Shown here: piece by piece, positions 12,037-22,347 of the stretch
Numbering within the stretch: position 1 is the first letter of the stretch
Layout: each line of letters begins with the position of its first letter
Notes under the pieces: model-generated
The model's input: only the letters and a program-made list of their open reading frames with translations
What the model was told of the DNA's origin: nothing
The model's database searches: none
Made by a program: the position numbers and the translations under genes
NCBI GenBank assembly: GCA_010645155.1
Contig: JAAGOF010000042.1
Coordinates: 147,122 to 211,121 of the forward strand
DNA from: Tigriopus japonicus
Taxonomy: Eukaryota; Arthropoda; Copepoda; Harpacticoida; Harpacticidae
DNA length: 64,000 nucleotides
Direction: 5' to 3'

Positions 12037-13062
12037 CACGACCAAGATTGACGAGCCACTTTTGTCCGGAGGCAACGATGACAATCAATTTGGCCTTCGT
12101 AACTGCGTGATCACCTCGGATGCCGAGTTCGTTCACGTGAGGTGGACTGGATGGTGTTGGGAATTGTTGTTGAAACTGTGGTCGGGTCGGAAAGAGAGGG
12201 AAACACGTGGAGCAGCTGTTTGTTTATTCTCGAGGGACCGAACCATAGAGAAACTAGAGTGCAGAAGCTCAATATCTCCTTTTAACTGGAAATCCGATTT
12301 CCAGGGAGATGGTAAACTTTGGCGCTTTTTGATTCAGGCATAATGAGAGGTTGTATGTATCAAAGTATTTCCAGTCTCAGTTTGAAAAATGAAGAAAGAA
12401 AAAAAAGTGTGTCAGCTGAGAGACTGGACATTGTTTAAGCGAGACCCCGGTTCCCCATAAGCCACGACGGCTTGTTTTCATGGGGATCGTTGGTTGAAAA
12501 AAAAAAAGAAGAAATAAAATATCGGTCCCATCCTCGAGATCGGCTTTAGCTTAATAGCAGTATATCAGACGGAAGTCACAAGAAGGTTGTAAAGTCGCGT
12601 TAAGTATTAGGATAACTTCAGAAGTTATGTTCGGATCACTCATTCACATGAGAAGCAGTTTTTTCGCCCACATGCTTTTGGGTATAAACCAATGATAAGG
12701 TCTCTCACATACCCGGTCCATTGTTTCAAAGATTGGTGTGGATCTAAAATCACGTGGTTGTTCTTCTGGAAGTCATTCCGTGTTTGGGCAAACGGATAAA
12801 TACTTTTGCACGCAAAGCCAAGCTTTGGGTACAAAAGGCAATCCCACATAAACATCCTCACATCTTCGAACCTTGTGTGGGAAAACTCTGCAATCTCACT
12901 CACACGACGGTATTCACAGCAGGATTTCATGCCAGCAAGGTTGCGTGATTTTCCACAAACATTGCGTACGCTTCCGAAACTTGCTTTGAAGGTATATGTT
13001 TTCTATTTCTTCACTCGCAAATGAAGGAAGTCGGCAAATAATGGTTTTAAGGTTATAAATAA
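12037..13062. other. 5' flank of NOP56 and gene-poor spacer
   Basis: The first few hundred bases are the NOP56 promoter side. A minus-strand open frame at 12640-12930 has no recognisable family and no clear start, so it is not called. I see no TATA box or other site that I would defend. Confidence 0.4.
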
Positions 13063-13565
13063 AAAAAGTTATCGTGTTCTATGACAGTTAACTAAAGTAA
13101 TTTTGATGGAGTGTCTCAGTTAATCTAATGTTGTACCTTTGTGTTCTGAACTCTCTTTGGTAAAGTTCGAGTCTTGTTTTGATAAAACTAATCGACCTAA
13201 ATGTACTGTACTGCTACGACTACTACCCATCATTCCACTTGTGTCTTTGATTCTCCTCTGAGGGACCAACAGGTCCAATCCTTGCGAATTTGCTTCAGCC
13301 CTTTCCGCCGTCTTGTGTCCTCTTGTGACGGTTTAGCACCTCAACTAATTCCGTTTGCCTTGGATTCTCCGATTTTACTCTTTTCGAGTTTGACTAAATT
13401 TGAGCAGTCGTAGCAGTAGAATACAGTTAGGTCCGTTAGTTTCATCAAAACAAGACTAGAACTTAATTAAAGAGAGTGCAGAACACAAAAGATCCAACAT
13501 CAGTATAAATGAGACACGCCGTCAAAATTACTCTACTTAACTTTCATAGAACACGATAACTTTTC
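13063..13565. mobile_element. Foldback element FB1 (long inverted repeat)
   Basis: Two arms of about 160 bp (13063-13221 and 13402-13565) are inverted copies of each other, about 85 percent alike by eye. The outer edge is AAAAGTTATCGTGTTCTATG and the inner edge ACTGCTACGACT. The loop (13222-13401) has no coding content. No clear target duplication could be fixed because the flanks are A/T runs. This is a MITE-like or foldback transposon copy. Confidence 0.8.
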
Positions 13566-13847
13566 ACTGAAAAAAGTATTTAGATAAAGATACTTGAAGA
13601 TCTTTTATCTAGATAAGATATTTGAACAGGTCTGAAAGTCGCCTTGATTCCTAATTTTGATTTCGATTGATTAACTAATCCTTTTCCAGAAAAAATTGCG
13701 AAACAAGCAATTTTTCATCATTTTTTTGTGTAAATTTTCCCCATTTTAATAAATTTGGACAAAAATTGGAGAATTTGGTATTTACGTTGTGAATTATAAT
13801 CAACAACTATCTGGTAGCCCTGCTCATTGTGTATGCAAATTTCCATA

Positions 13848-14509
13848 CCAATGGGGAATACTTAAGGTTGCTTCAAGTGAGCGTTTTAAATCTTACCGCT
13901 AGCGGTAAAACAGGGCCGTTGGCTGTGCTGAGTTGGCCAGCCCATTTTGGCGAATCCAAGTTTTTCGCATTTAAGCGTCCATTTGATGATTCTAGGTCCC
14001 TGGAGACGATTGATACTTCACATAAAGATGCCCAGGCAGGATTTGGGTCAATAATACGCAAAATTTATTTTTAGGGTAATTGAATTAAAAGCAATTAAAC
14101 AAGCCTAGCGTTGTTGCAAAAAGTGGACTTGACATTGATCCAGATAAAAATTCAAAGATGCTAAATTGTTCAGTGGATTCCAAAGGATAAAATTTATTTC
14201 TTTGATATGTTGCCCATACAAAGAAATGAAATAGTTTTTTATGTTTCTTTTTGGTAATTATGATTTTTTATATTTCATTTTCAAGCAAATAATTTTTGCG
14301 CATTGTTGACCCAAATCCAGCCTAGGCATCTTCACGTGAAATATCCATCGTCTCCAGAGACCTAGAATCATCAAATGGACGCTTAAATGCGAAAAACTTG
14401 GATTCGCCAAAATGGGCTGGCCAACTCAGCACAGCCAACGGCCCTGTTTTACCGCTAGCGGTAAGATTTAAAACGCTCACTTGAAGCAACCTTAAGTATT
14501 CCCCATTGG
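13848..14509. mobile_element. Foldback element FB2 (long inverted repeat)
   Basis: Arms of about 220 bp (13848-14067 and about 14291-14509) are near-perfect inverted copies with outer termini CCAATGGGGAATACTTAAGG. Each arm contains the palindrome ACCGCTAGCGGT. The AT-rich loop is about 220 bp. ATA lies at both outer edges and may be a short target duplication. The same terminal words, GCGTTTTAAATC then TACCGC, recur in degraded form at about 53455-53520. The open frames in both arms are mirror images of each other and are not genes. Confidence 0.85.
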
Positions 14510-14946
14510 ATAACAATTTCAAAGTAAAGTATCTGTACTTGGAAATGTTGGAACTAGGAATGTTATTTACGAGATTGGGCCAAATGTTGATTGAGGGAAT
14601 TGAAATTTGCTTTATTGCGATGCAAGTATTTTTCAGGCTATTTTTTTCAAATTTTTGGTTTTAAACTGAATGCTTGATTTTTTAATTTTTTTTTCGGATA
14701 AAATAAAAAGAGAATTTTTTTTTGACGGATCAATTCCAGGTTTAGGCGAAAACGCCATATTCAGTAAGGAATTGTATTTCATTTTGTGGCCTTGTAATTT
14801 CAAAGCAAAAGTGGCCGAGAGGCTTCCCTAGAACCTGGCAACCTTGCGATGTTGTTTGAGGTTGCGAGTCCAGTTTTCGTTTGGCTCCGCAAAACAACAC
14901 TAACCCTAAGTTTGACATCTCAATTATGTGGGGGACTCAAGCGGGG

Positions 14947-17351
14947 ATGCGACTCCCTTGGGCTACTTTGAGGAGGTGTGTCTTATTGTACCCGGGTGGT
15001 CGTCACGAAGCTTGGTCGTCGTCATCGTCGTGCTTGTTCTTCTCGTCGGGGTTGGCCGAGTCCTTCTACGAGCCGGATCAGCGCGCCCTTCAACAAAGCG
15101 TACACACTCTCATCGAACGACACATCAACCCGTGGGTCGATGAATGGGAAGAACAAGGCCACTATCCGGCCAAAACCGTCTTTGCCCACTTGGCGGGGGC
15201 CGGCCTGCTAGGCCTGAACAAACCCCAAGCCTATGGCGGACAAGATCTCAATTTCAAGTTCAATGTGGCCATGAACGAGGCCTTGGGCGATATCAATTGC
15301 GGCGGTGTGCCCATGTCCATCGCCGTCCAGACCGATATGGCCACGCCGGCCTTGAGTCGATTCGGCTCCGAGGCCTTGAAAGCCGAATTCCTGGCCCCAT
15401 CGATTGCCGGGCAGCGGGTGGCCTGTTTGGGCGTGAGTGAACCCGGTGCGGGCAGCGATGTGGCCAGCATCGCCACCACGGCCCAACGACAAGGCCACGA
15501 TTTGCTCATTAGCGGACAGAAGATGTGGATCACCAACGCCTTTCAAGTAAGATCGATCGATCTAGCCAGCTTAGACACTAAGACCCACGGGGTCCGTCTT
15601 GAGATCAGTAAGCAGTAAAGCGAGAAGAGCGGGCCAAAAATTGAGGCCGAACAGGATGATTCATACTAGAAACTTGGATTGGTATTTTGGGGCCTTGATA
15701 CGAATACGAGGGAATTCGTCAGCTCGTGTTATTAAGGATCTTCCATTAAATTGGATTTTTTAAGTAGAAGTTTCGGAAGATGTGGAACATGTGGTGACAG
15801 ATGCCGCAAATACGGGAGTCATTTTTTTGTTTCTTGCACAAGAGACCCGTTTTTTTATCAAAAAACAAATATAGTTCGAAAAGTGTTATTGACAAACCTT
15901 GCAGTTTTGGAAATGAAGAAAGAAGGAACGCAATTTGCGTATTTTGTTCCTTCTTTATGATTGAAGGAATTGTTCTGGTTGTGATATCCCAAAATGAAGG
16001 GTTGAATCGTTAGTTAGGTAACAGGCTTCCAAAGCCTTTTCATATTCAGCGGCGGAAAATGATCAGCCTAAATGACGTTCAAATGCGACAGAGAGACGAA
16101 ACATTGCATCCAATTCTTAGCCCCAGATGTCTTGGATTGACAACCCTGACCCTAAAAACTAAGCAAAACATAAGAAGCTCCCTGAAACATGATTATATTG
16201 GCATTCTAGGTCTTGTTATAAGTATCTTGTCATTTGCAAGGACATTTCAGGTATGCTTTATTTGCATGATGAAATTACCAAGCCTATAAATCACACTCGA
16301 CATATTCTGAAAATAAACAAATCAAGATCTTGTATTGTTGAAAAAAACCCAGGGATTCAATAGAAATTCTAGAAAAAAACGTAAACGCTCTAGGTTATGC
16401 CAAGGAAAATATGTTGTTCGTGGTTGTATTTGATGTCTTGCAAGGAAAGTTCAGATGACATGATTTTTTTATTATCAGTATTTTTCTCTTGAAATCAACC
16501 TAAACTTGAACGATTAAATTCTCCTTTGTCTCTTGATCAAAGGCCCAAAGATATAAACTCTGCCAAAAAGGCAAAGCTTAAAAATATGTCATGAAATATT
16601 GACTACGGCCGTGCTATCCGTCGGTCATGATTGATCGAACTTTGATTCCGTCCGATTCCCCTTCTTTCAGGCTGATTGGATGTGTTTGCTAGCCAACACC
16701 GAAAAGGACGCCCCACCGCATTTGTCCAAATCCCTCATTTGTGTGCCCATGGACACGCCGGGCATTCAACTGGCCAAACGGATCGACAAAATGGGCATGC
16801 GTTCATCGGACACGGCCGTGATCTACTTGGACAACGTGCGCGTACCCGCGGCCAACATCATCGGGCAGGCCGGTCAAGGATTCACCTACCAAATGCTCCA
16901 GTTCCAAGAGGAGCGATTGGCCGCGGCCGCTCTCAGTCTTCGACCCATGGAAAAGATCATCCAACTCACCATCGATTACACCCGAGAACGAAAGGCCTTT
17001 GGCGCACCCTTGCTCCACAATCAGTACATGCATTTCCGATTGGCCGAACTTCAAACGGATTTGGAAATGCTCCGCTGTGGCGTCTATCAAGCGACCGATA
17101 ACTACGTTCAAGGTCAGGATGTGACCTTGTTGGCCTCAATGCTTAAGCTCAAATCCGGACGTTTAGTGCGCGAAGTAGCCGATAGTTGCCTCCAGTTTTG
17201 GGGCGGTATGGGCTTCACCAATGAGGTGTTGGTCAGTCGGTTCTATCGGGATATGAGACTCATTTCTATTGGAGCGGGATCAGATGAGACCATGCTTTCA
17301 ATCATCTCCAAATACATGGGGATCTTGCCTGGCAAGAAGGCAAAGACATGA
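14947..17351 (+). CDS. Acyl-CoA dehydrogenase (acdh-6-like), mitochondrial
   Basis: This flavoenzyme should oxidise an acyl-CoA to the 2-enoyl-CoA in mitochondria, passing electrons to ETF; the chain specificity is unknown. The two exons are 14947-15546 and 16671-17351 (phase 0, intron 1124 bp), giving 426 residues. I chose ATG 14947 because it gives an Arg/Ser-rich presequence (MRLPWATLRRC...); ATG 14926 is also possible. Motifs are GLNKPQAYGGQDL, CLGVSEPGAGSDVAS (the FAD/substrate loop), GQKMWITNAFQADWMCLLAN (across the splice junction), YTRERKAFG, LQFWGGMGF and the C-terminal SDETMLSIISKYMG. A glutamate in FQEERLAAAA occupies the position of the catalytic base in isovaleryl/long-chain enzymes, while the usual EGT site reads GAGS. 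The protein looks bacterial-like, as C. elegans acdh-6 does, but the intron and presequence argue for a host gene. Confidence 0.9.
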
Positions 17352-17401
17352 TGATTAGAACCTGTGATCCCTATCGAATAATACGAATAATGCAATTCAA
17401 G

Positions 17402-17407
17402 AATAAA
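17402..17407 (+). terminator. Polyadenylation signal AATAAA
   Basis: AATAAA lies 51 bp after the acyl-CoA dehydrogenase stop. The convergent TBCC stop codon lies only 60 bp further right, so the two 3' ends nearly touch or overlap. Confidence 0.6.
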
Positions 17408-17466
17408 TAGTGGTGATATCATGTAATGGCCATATGAGCGAGTCTTGTTAATAACATTATTGTTTG

Positions 17467-18444
17467 TCAAGCGACAGTGAAGTCTTGGCGCTCCTGGAGA
17501 ACCGACCAGTTGGGCGAAGCCTGATCCGAAGCCAACCAATTGAAATCGTCGACCTTGTTCCAATTGTTGACGTTCCAATCAAGCCCGGTGCGTTGGAAAT
17601 CCTCGCTGAGACCCTCATAACTCCAAGCATACGGGGCAAACTGGAGGTTCGAGCAGTCTTCAATGATGGCCTTGGACGTGACGTGGATGTAGAAATGCGA
17701 ATTGGTGGTACTGTGAGTTCGGAGTTGTTGACAGGCCAACACGAATCGACAATTCCGACTGTTATCGATAAAGGCCGAAGTGGACACGGGACCCAAGAGA
17801 ATGGTGCAATCTTCCAAATTCGTCATGTGCACGGTAGATGGATTGCCCATCAAACTGATTCGACATCGGACCAAATCTCGGAGGAGCACATCCTGATCTC
17901 GAATCTGGAAGCCTTCAATCCGAAGAGAGGCATCCGATTGATCGGCTAAGGTGAATCCATTACTCTCATGGGTGAGGGTTGGAGCGGTCGTTTTCGTGCT
18001 AGTAGGAGGAGGTTGAGGAGAGGCCTTTTCCGCTTTTTTGACTTTCCGACCTTTGAAGCCAAATTTTTTCTTGGGCTGCACCTCATTCTGGAGAGTCATG
18101 TATTCGGACCATCGTTCTCGAAGGCAGTTTTGTAGTCTTTTCACCTCATATTTGGGCAAGGCGCTCTGGTTCTGAGCCAGGAGTTTCTCACCCACGGGCA
18201 ATTGGGTACTGATCTCGTCCAAGGTCTCGGTGATATCGAGCTCGTCTTCCGAGGGTAAGGTTCGTGCCCGAGTCATGGATTGTTGAAGACGTTGCTCCCA
18301 ATGAGCGAACTCGTCCAGGATGTCTTGAACGGCTTGGGATCGCTCACCTCGACTCTCGACTTCACGTTCATGTTTCTCGGCCAAGAGATCATTGCGCTCT
18401 TGAATGGCCTGGCCGATGGCGTCTTTCTTACTGAGTTCACTCAT
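17467..18444 (-). CDS. TBCC: Tubulin-binding cofactor C
   Basis: TBCC acts in the cytosol at the last step of tubulin heterodimer folding. With cofactors D and E it stimulates GTP hydrolysis on beta-tubulin and releases the native dimer. This is a single-exon gene of 325 residues, close to the family size of about 345. The chosen ATG gives MSELSKKDAIGQ; further upstream only non-ATG codons are open. The N-terminal ~110 residues are charged and helical, like the TBCC spectrin-like domain, and are followed by a Lys/Pro-rich linker (KKKFGFKGRKVKK, PQPPPTSTKTT). The C-terminal beta-helix (C-CAP/TBCC) domain contains LEDCTILLGP, QQLRTH (with the arginine-finger Arg), TSKAIIEDC, FAPYAWSYEG, VDDFNWLA and SPNWSVL. 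Its start lies 106 bp downstream of the SPTSS stop on the same strand. Confidence 0.95.
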   Translation of the reverse strand: MSELSKKDAIGQAIQERNDLLAEKHEREVESRGERSQAVQDILDEFAHWEQRLQQSMTRARTLPSEDELDITETLDEISTQLPVGEKLLAQNQSALPKYEVKRLQNCLRERWSEYMTLQNEVQPKKKFGFKGRKVKKAEKASPQPPPTSTKTTAPTLTHESNGFTLADQSDASLRIEGFQIRDQDVLLRDLVRCRISLMGNPSTVHMTNLEDCTILLGPVSTSAFIDNSRNCRFVLACQQLRTHSTTNSHFYIHVTSKAIIEDCSNLQFAPYAWSYEGLSEDFQRTGLDWNVNNWNKVDDFNWLASDQASPNWSVLQERQDFTVA

Positions 18445-18550
18445 GATAAACCAATGTTCGTAATCGTCGAAGGTCCGACTGACTAATCTAATCAATAATG
18501 AAGGAATAATGGATGGATGAGAGGCACTGTTTGGTGGTGGTGGTGGTAGA

Positions 18551-18754
18551 TTATTGAAACAAGCCGGTCACCAGATTGGCGGCCGCGGCCGCGTAATGCG
18601 GCAAATAGTTGACGGCGGCATAAAGGGTGAACAGCGTGATTCCGGCCATGGCAGTGTTGACGATGCGTTTTTCCCAAGGCTCGAGCAGATACACGGCCGT
18701 GATGAATTCGTATTCACGGTAGGCCGCCGAAATGGTTTCCCGGATCGGCGTCAT
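18551..18754 (-). CDS. SPTSSA: Serine palmitoyltransferase small subunit
   Basis: This is the small activating subunit of serine palmitoyltransferase in the ER membrane, the committed step of sphingolipid synthesis. In mammals it raises activity and sets acyl-CoA preference. The single exon gives 67 residues (human SPTSSA has 71). The core YEFITAVYLLEPWEKRIVN matches the family's TALYMLEPWERTVFN segment, and is followed by one hydrophobic membrane span (AMAGITLFTLYAAVNYLP) and a short C-terminal amphipathic stretch. The A or B paralogue cannot be decided in an invertebrate. It is followed on the same strand after 106 bp by TBCC, with no AATAAA between them. Confidence 0.92.
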   Translation of the reverse strand: MTPIRETISAAYREYEFITAVYLLEPWEKRIVNTAMAGITLFTLYAAVNYLPHYAAAAANLVTGLFQ

Positions 18755-19650
18755 TTTGGAAAAGGTGGGTTGAATGGAATCCGTGAGCGTTGATGGCGAT
18801 TAGAATGAATCACGTCAGGCAAGTCCAATGGAAGTTTAAGTCAGGACGGACCGACCAACACTATCACTCACTCGCCGTAGTCCTTCACTTTGAATGAGCC
18901 AGCGAGACGACGGCGTTGTTATCTCACGTGGTGTTTGTCCTATGCACAACTGTATAGAACTCGGTTCTTACAAAGAGTGCGCACTTACCGATTCACTGAC
19001 TCACTGGACGAAGGGATGCAAACTCGTTTTCGTTGACTGTCAAGGCTTTTCTACTTGGCGAAATATTCCTGAAATTTGAAAATTGGCGGGTTAACATAAA
19101 ACATGCCATGCACGGATGGCACGGTCTTAATGCCATGATCGTAGGTGGTGAAATGAATTGAAGTAGGAAAGCTCGCTTTGGATGGCCAATTTGAGTTGTC
19201 AAAAAGTTCTCGGCAAAAGAAAACGCCGGTGCGGTTAGAACTGACCGAGTCCCGAGAAAACTTGAATTACGGCTAAATCTCAGATTTCCGGGGACGTTGT
19301 TTCAAAAGTTACAAGTCAAGCGCTCCATAAAGATGAAATGCAAAGGAGAAAGATCTATTGTGACTGACCGGATTGTCCGTTATAATCGATCTTAACCTCT
19401 TTTCCCATTTTTCTCTCTTCGAACATGGATTCGATCCTTCCCTAATGCGTGTCCTAACACAATCTGACGCCGGTGAAAATCTTGTCTAAGAAAGGTTCAG
19501 CCTTGAATTTCCTATTTCGCAAAAAGCCCCCTCCCGAAGTTTGTCCACACCCAGTTCGCATCTTTGGTCCTTACCTCTTCATTCATTCAAGAATTCATCC
19601 TCCTCGGTTGGTTGGTTGAACTCTCTTAGTGTGTGTCTCTATCTCTCTAT

Positions 19651-19839
19651 CTATCGTCCGTCAAAGACGATGATTCTCTTTGTGCGTTTCTTGTACATGA
19701 TTCTGTATCCGCATTCTCGACATCGAATGGCGTCTCGTGGACGAATCTCGTTCTCGGCGTGACATTCGCCGCAAATGTAGATCATGGGCGTCTTGGGCGC
19801 CGCCCCCACGCCTCCGCCCGACGAAAAGTCCTTGTCCAT
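19651..19839 (-). CDS. POLR2K: RNA polymerases I, II, III subunit RPABC4
   Basis: RPABC4 is the small zinc-binding subunit (ABC10-alpha, Rpb12) shared by nuclear RNA polymerases I, II and III. The single exon gives 62 residues (human 58). The zinc ribbon is complete: [14 protein letters not shown] provides CGEC, and [18 protein letters not shown] provides CREC. The C-terminus IIVFDGR is nearly identical to that of other animals. The N-terminus carries a Gly/Ser stretch absent from human. Downstream on the same strand come SPTSS (about 900 bp away) and TBCC. Confidence 0.96.
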   Translation of the reverse strand: MDKDFSSGGGVGAAPKTPMIYICGECHAENEIRPRDAIRCRECGYRIMYKKRTKRIIVFDGR

Positions 19840-20008
19840 GATGATTCACCGGCTAACCAATCAATCCCTCACTCTTACGTCTGATGATGGAGATTTGATA
19901 TTGGTCCTCGGCCAAACCCCAAGATTCTCAGAGACACGCGATCCGCTTTGATTTTGTTTCGCCTTCGTTCGCGCTTCAGGAATGCTGAATCCCATGGATA
20001 TACTTACA

Positions 20009-20285
20009 GAAGAGGATGCGAAGACAGCTGTTTGTTGTTGTTTTTGAGAGCCCAATGAGGCCCTCTGGAGTGAACGATAGGGAAGTGTTACTGACTCAAT
20101 ATCAATATTTTATACTAAATCAGTGAACAAATTGTCTAGACATCATTCTAGTTTGTGTTTCTGACTCTTAGAGATAATTAAATGCAACCCACTCTTGGGT
20201 AAATCACGTTCACCACTCATTATCAACCCTAATCAACTTATCCTGAAATACCAATGGTTTCAGATTATAAGTACATAACAACACC
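20009..20285 (+). repeat. Dispersed repeat R1, copy 1
   Basis: This 277-bp stretch matches 32591-32838 in the same orientation. Shared blocks are GAAGAGGATGCG, CAGCTGTTTGTTG, TTTTTGAGAGCCC, GGGAAGTGTTA, TCTAGACATCAT and CTTATCCTGAAATACC. There is no coding potential. It starts shortly upstream of POLR2K, so it overlaps that gene's 5' flank. Confidence 0.75.
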
Positions 20286-20906
20286 ATCAAAGCGAAGAAT
20301 ACAGTGCTCCATGAGAGTGATCCGTTCTTCACTGCGTTCTGCATGAATAATCAGTGTGAGGGAATCATCAACAACTCAACTTTTAGTTGACAAAAAAATT
20401 GTTTAATCTCGTGCTTCTTCTCGGTTTGGCTGATCAAAATGTTGATATTTGGCATCTAATGGATTTCAAGGATTTCAGACGATAAAATGCTGACTAAAAA
20501 TGATGTTTTTATGGGGAAGAGTGTGGATACTGTGGCTGTGAGTTTCATTGTTAATAACATGGCCACAGTTTTCTAAAAAGACGCCCAATCTTCATGAAAC
20601 TTGATCAAAGTATAACTGAACTCGTTGTCTGAAGTTGGTATTATTATATTTAAGTTACATATGCATTTATTCGAGATCCATTCTCCATTTTGTGCGAGAT
20701 ATTGGTCTGAAGGAGCTCAGTTTTGACTAATTCCCGAGAACAGAAAGCAGCATTATAAAAATGAATGGTAGGAAAAGGAGCGCTATCTAATGCTGCAACA
20801 ATGTTCTCAAGCGATGTTTGCTATCAAACACCTATTTCTATCGTTTTTTGACAATTTCGTTCAAATTCACTGCAGAGCCGCACCGTTTTAAGGGCCTCAT
20901 TGGGCT
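20049..20906. mobile_element. Candidate TIR element (16-bp perfect inverted ends)
   Basis: AGCCCAATGAGGCCCT at 20049-20064 is repeated exactly in inverted orientation at 20891-20906, bounding 858 bp without coding content. No target duplication was identified. The left end lies inside repeat R1, whose other copy does not preserve the inverted end, so the boundaries are uncertain. Confidence 0.4.
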
Positions 20907-21459
20907 ACGCGTCAGCTAAAGTTCGCGTCCTGTGGTGAGGGGTTCTGTGAATCCTGACCGACTGACTTGGCTCATGAGTGGCTCGTTGATTTCTCGGCCT
21001 TCACGGCCTTCTCTGGCGGCCTGAAAGGGAAGCGACCATTCTTGGGCAGTCACGAATGAGAGGTCGAGTTGTATGGATGGTGATCCGGACCATGAAGGAG
21101 AAATGGAAGAAATCTGGGTATTAGTTAGTATTGAATTCAATTCAAGCCATATTTCCTCATTTTATATCTTGATTCGACCCTAGTTTGACGAGTGCGTTGT
21201 TCTCGATTTGTATTTTTAGTCACGCTGCCCAACGCTCGTTGTTCATTTCGAGCCAGCTAAATTCCAGACCTAGTGATAAGTCGAGGTGTCTTTATATCGT
21301 TTTTCATGAAAGAGAAAATGATTTGTGATGATTTGATCGGGTTTGGTTTAGTGCATGTGTTGCCAGCGCGTGTTTGAAGAATATCGTAAAACGAAAATAT
21401 TGAGGTAAACAAAAAGCGCGTACAATTTAAAGTCAACCAAAGAAGCCGTTACTGAACAT

Positions 21460-22339
21460 TAGTGATGGGACGAGACGGTATTTCCAATACATGAGACCAA
21501 CTGATGCCGGTCTCAATTAATACATCTCAGAAGCTGGCATCAATACTGTATCAAGTCTTACGAACGAAATGACAGCTACAAAAGGTGTCCGCCACCGATT
21601 GAACCTATTCGTATTTAACAATTTTGTTAAAGCGTGTAATCGAAATCTAACTCTCTTTTGAGGTATTTCCAATATGCATGGAGACCATGACCTTTATTGA
21701 CGCCGTATCAAATAGCTTTTTGACTGATATTGTCCGATTCAATATGGTTCCTTTGATATTCAAATCTTAGGTGCTAGTCACACTTCTTAGCCAGGTTGAC
21801 TAGAATGTGGTAATAATGTCGTGATTTGCCACCTGATTTCAATGTTGATGGGCTTTAGCAAATGGAAATTTCAAATAATAACTGTGCACTAACGAGTTAA
21901 ATAAAATCTTGCGTTGCAACATAATAACATAAGCAATCGTTAAATGAAATATTCTCCGACAATTTGGAGGATGTAACATAAGTTTTTGTGTTAATGAAAA
22001 AGATTTCAAGTCACACTTTCAGCGGTTCTTCAGGTATTTTTCTTTATAACTCTGAAGCCAACATGTTATGCCAAGTTGTGGAATCGACGAGATGTTCCTT
22101 GATTTGAAATTTATATTGTTTAAGTTTAAAACAACGGAAAAGTAAATCTAGATATTTCGTGCCTTCAAACTGAAACCCATCGAAGACCGCAGAAAAAGGC
22201 AAAACCCAATTTGAGCAATTTTGGCAACACTTCGCATGTCTCACTTGGTCTCAAGTCGGAATCAAGACCAGCGAGACTTTCATTGTATTGGTCTGGTCTC
22301 ATACTGTATGATACATTGCTGGTATCAGCCCCATCAGTA
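21460..22339 (+). mobile_element. Non-autonomous hAT element, family B
   Basis: The 880-bp element begins TAGTGATGGGACGAG and ends in the imperfect inverted terminus GCCCCATCAGTA. A perfect 8-bp duplication CTGAACAT flanks it (21452-21459 and 22340-22347), which is diagnostic of hAT insertion. Subterminal GGTATC/GGTCTC words recur near both ends. No transposase frame is present, so mobilisation would need an element elsewhere. Confidence 0.88.
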
Positions 22340-22347
22340 CTGAACAT

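Noticed and set aside
12640..12930. 97-codon minus-strand open frame
   Set aside because: No ATG in a sensible place, no family likeness, no splice or polyadenylation support.
13829..14522. Two near-identical proteins on opposite strands (13829-14074 and 14322-14522)
   Set aside because: They are translations of the two arms of one inverted repeat, not paralogous genes.
15144..15546. Long frames overlapping the acyl-CoA dehydrogenase on both strands
   Set aside because: Shadows caused by GC-rich codons of the real exon; the + frame carries all family motifs.
14947..17351. Bacterial contamination as the source of the acyl-CoA dehydrogenase
   Set aside because: The gene has a clean GT-AG intron, a mitochondrial-type presequence and an animal AATAAA signal.
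20916..21125. Minus-strand frame ending near 20916 with a possible acceptor at its start
   Set aside because: No recognisable domain, and one edge lies at a candidate transposon terminus.
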